Source: Lichenicola sp964247735
Lineage (GTDB): Bacteria > Pseudomonadota > Alphaproteobacteria > Acetobacterales > Acetobacteraceae
Assembly: GCA_964247735.1 (NCBI GenBank)
Contig: CAXTVS010000116.1
Coordinates: forward strand, 1 to 5,746
DNA length: 5,746 bases
Reading direction: 5' to 3'
The notes under the pieces were generated by a model. That model made no database searches, had not been told where the DNA came from, and saw nothing but the letters and a program-made list of their open reading frames with translations. Shown here piece by piece: positions 4,949 to 5,746 of the stretch; position 1 is the stretch's first letter; the number at the start of each line of letters is the position of its first letter. Both the position numbers and the translations under genes were made by a program.

Positions 4949-5746
4949 ACGCGCCGCGCGTGGGCGACCTGCGGTTGCACGACGCGGAACGGCGCCGGCT
5001 CGAGGAGCAGGCGCACGGGATGCGCAACTGGCGCCAATGGGGCCCCTACCTCAGCGACCGGCAATGGGGCACGGTGCGCGAGGACTACAGCGAGAACGGC
5101 AACGCCTGGGGCTACCTGCCGCACGAGCACGCCAGGAGCCGCGCCTACCGCTGGGGCGAGGACGGCCTTGCCGGCCTCAGCGACGACACCCAGCGCCTGT
5201 GCCTGTCGCTGGCACTGTGGAACGGACGCGACCGGATGCTGAAGGAGCGCCTATACGGCCTCACCGGGCCGCAAGGCACCCACGGCGAGGACGTCAAGGA
5301 GCTGTACTGGCAGCTCGACGCGCTGCCGTCGCACGCCTACCTGCGCATGCTCTACAAGTACCCGCAGGGCGCCTTTCCCTACGAGCGGCTGGTCGAGGAA
5401 AGCCGCAGCCGGTCGCGCCACGAGGGCGAGTTCGAGCTGCTCGACACCGGCCTGTTTGAAGACGACCGCTACTTCGACGTGTCGATCGAGTACGCCAAGG
5501 CCGACGACGCCGACATCCTGATGCGCGTCGTCGCCACCAACCGCGGCCCCGAGCCGGCACTCCTGCACGTGCTGCCGCAGCTGGTGTTCGCCAACCACTG
5601 GTCGTGGCGCGAGAACCATCCCAAGCCGACCATGCGCACCTACGGCCCGAACCGGGTGGTCGCCGAGCACCGGATGCTCGGGCACTACACGTTCCACGTC
5701 GAGGACGGCGCGCGGGTCCTGTTCTGCGAGAACGAGACCAACCCGC
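4945..5746 (+). CDS. GH63-like glucosidase (MGH1-type), N-terminal part, continues beyond window
   Basis: The N-terminal 267 codons of a large bacterial protein usually annotated as glucosidase with an MGH1/GH63-like glycoside hydrolase domain, about 880-900 aa when complete. The family opening is unmistakable: NWRQWGPYLSDRQWGTVRED (28-47), HARSRAYRWGEDGLAG (62-77), ALWNGRDRMLKERLYGLTG (90-108), THGEDVKELYW (112-122), YKYPQGAFPY (137-146), FELLDTGLFEDDRYFDV (163-179) and EYAKADDADIL (182-192). The (alpha/alpha)6-barrel region with the acidic catalytic residues lies past the right edge. No signal peptide is visible, so the enzyme is presumably cytoplasmic. The substrate is not established; roles in trehalose, glycogen or other alpha-glucoside metabolism are guesses. 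ATG at 4945 is chosen because it is the first in frame ahead of the conserved block; GGGA (4932-4935) is a weak ribosome binding site. Rare TTT and TTG codons aside, codon use matches ppx and rlmE. Confidence 0.9.
   Translation, partial: MNAPRVGDLRLHDAERRRLEEQAHGMRNWRQWGPYLSDRQWGTVREDYSENGNAWGYLPHEHARSRAYRWGEDGLAGLSDDTQRLCLSLALWNGRDRMLKERLYGLTGPQGTHGEDVKELYWQLDALPSHAYLRMLYKYPQGAFPYERLVEESRSRSRHEGEFELLDTGLFEDDRYFDVSIEYAKADDADILMRVVATNRGPEPALLHVLPQLVFANHWSWRENHPKPTMRTYGPNRVVAEHRMLGHYTFHVEDGARVLFCENETNP

Noticed and set aside
4645..5697. Minus-strand frames opposite rlmE and the glucosidase
   Set aside because: They are antisense to well-conserved coding sequence and carry no recognisable motif of their own.

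Overview
The window looks like the edge of a decayed, tRNA-associated integrative element in a high-GC alphaproteobacterium. The protein wording of the transposase, integrase and RlmE genes suggests Rhodospirillales, possibly Acetobacteraceae. That placement is inference; no taxonomic marker in the window settles it.

The left half (about 1-2548) is accessory DNA in which no coding sequence is intact. On the minus strand at the far left is the N-terminal part of an IS5-family transposase, broken by a one-base deletion and carrying an expanded 9-bp tandem repeat. Facing away from it is the first half of an IS630-family transposase on the plus strand, also broken by a one-base deletion and ending just after its first catalytic Asp. 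About 120 bp of unexplained DNA follow. From about 2471 down to about 1150 on the minus strand lies a long, badly damaged tyrosine recombinase (phage-type integrase). It has two frameshifts and one in-frame stop, and its catalytic domain is missing. Its start lies just past the 3' end of a complete tRNA-Gln(CUG) gene on the same strand, the usual arrangement when an island or prophage integrates into the 3' end of a tRNA gene.

The right half (about 2548-5746) is ordinary chromosome. A tRNA-Gln gene is divergent from a tightly packed plus-strand set. That set is a Ppx/GppA-family exopolyphosphatase/pppGpp phosphatase (422 aa), then rlmE (23S rRNA 2'-O-methyltransferase, sharing an ATGA stop/start overlap with ppx), then the N-terminal 267 codons of a large GH63-like glucosidase that runs off the right end. 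These three frames are clean and their key motifs are intact, in sharp contrast to the left half.

The most useful observations are the integrase ruin at tRNA-Gln, which can be read through four lesions in all if the transposases' two are not counted separately (two integrase frameshifts, one stop, one truncation), and the fact that all four frameshifts in the accessory half are single-base losses, three of them in G or C runs. I found no clearly new defence or other undescribed system.
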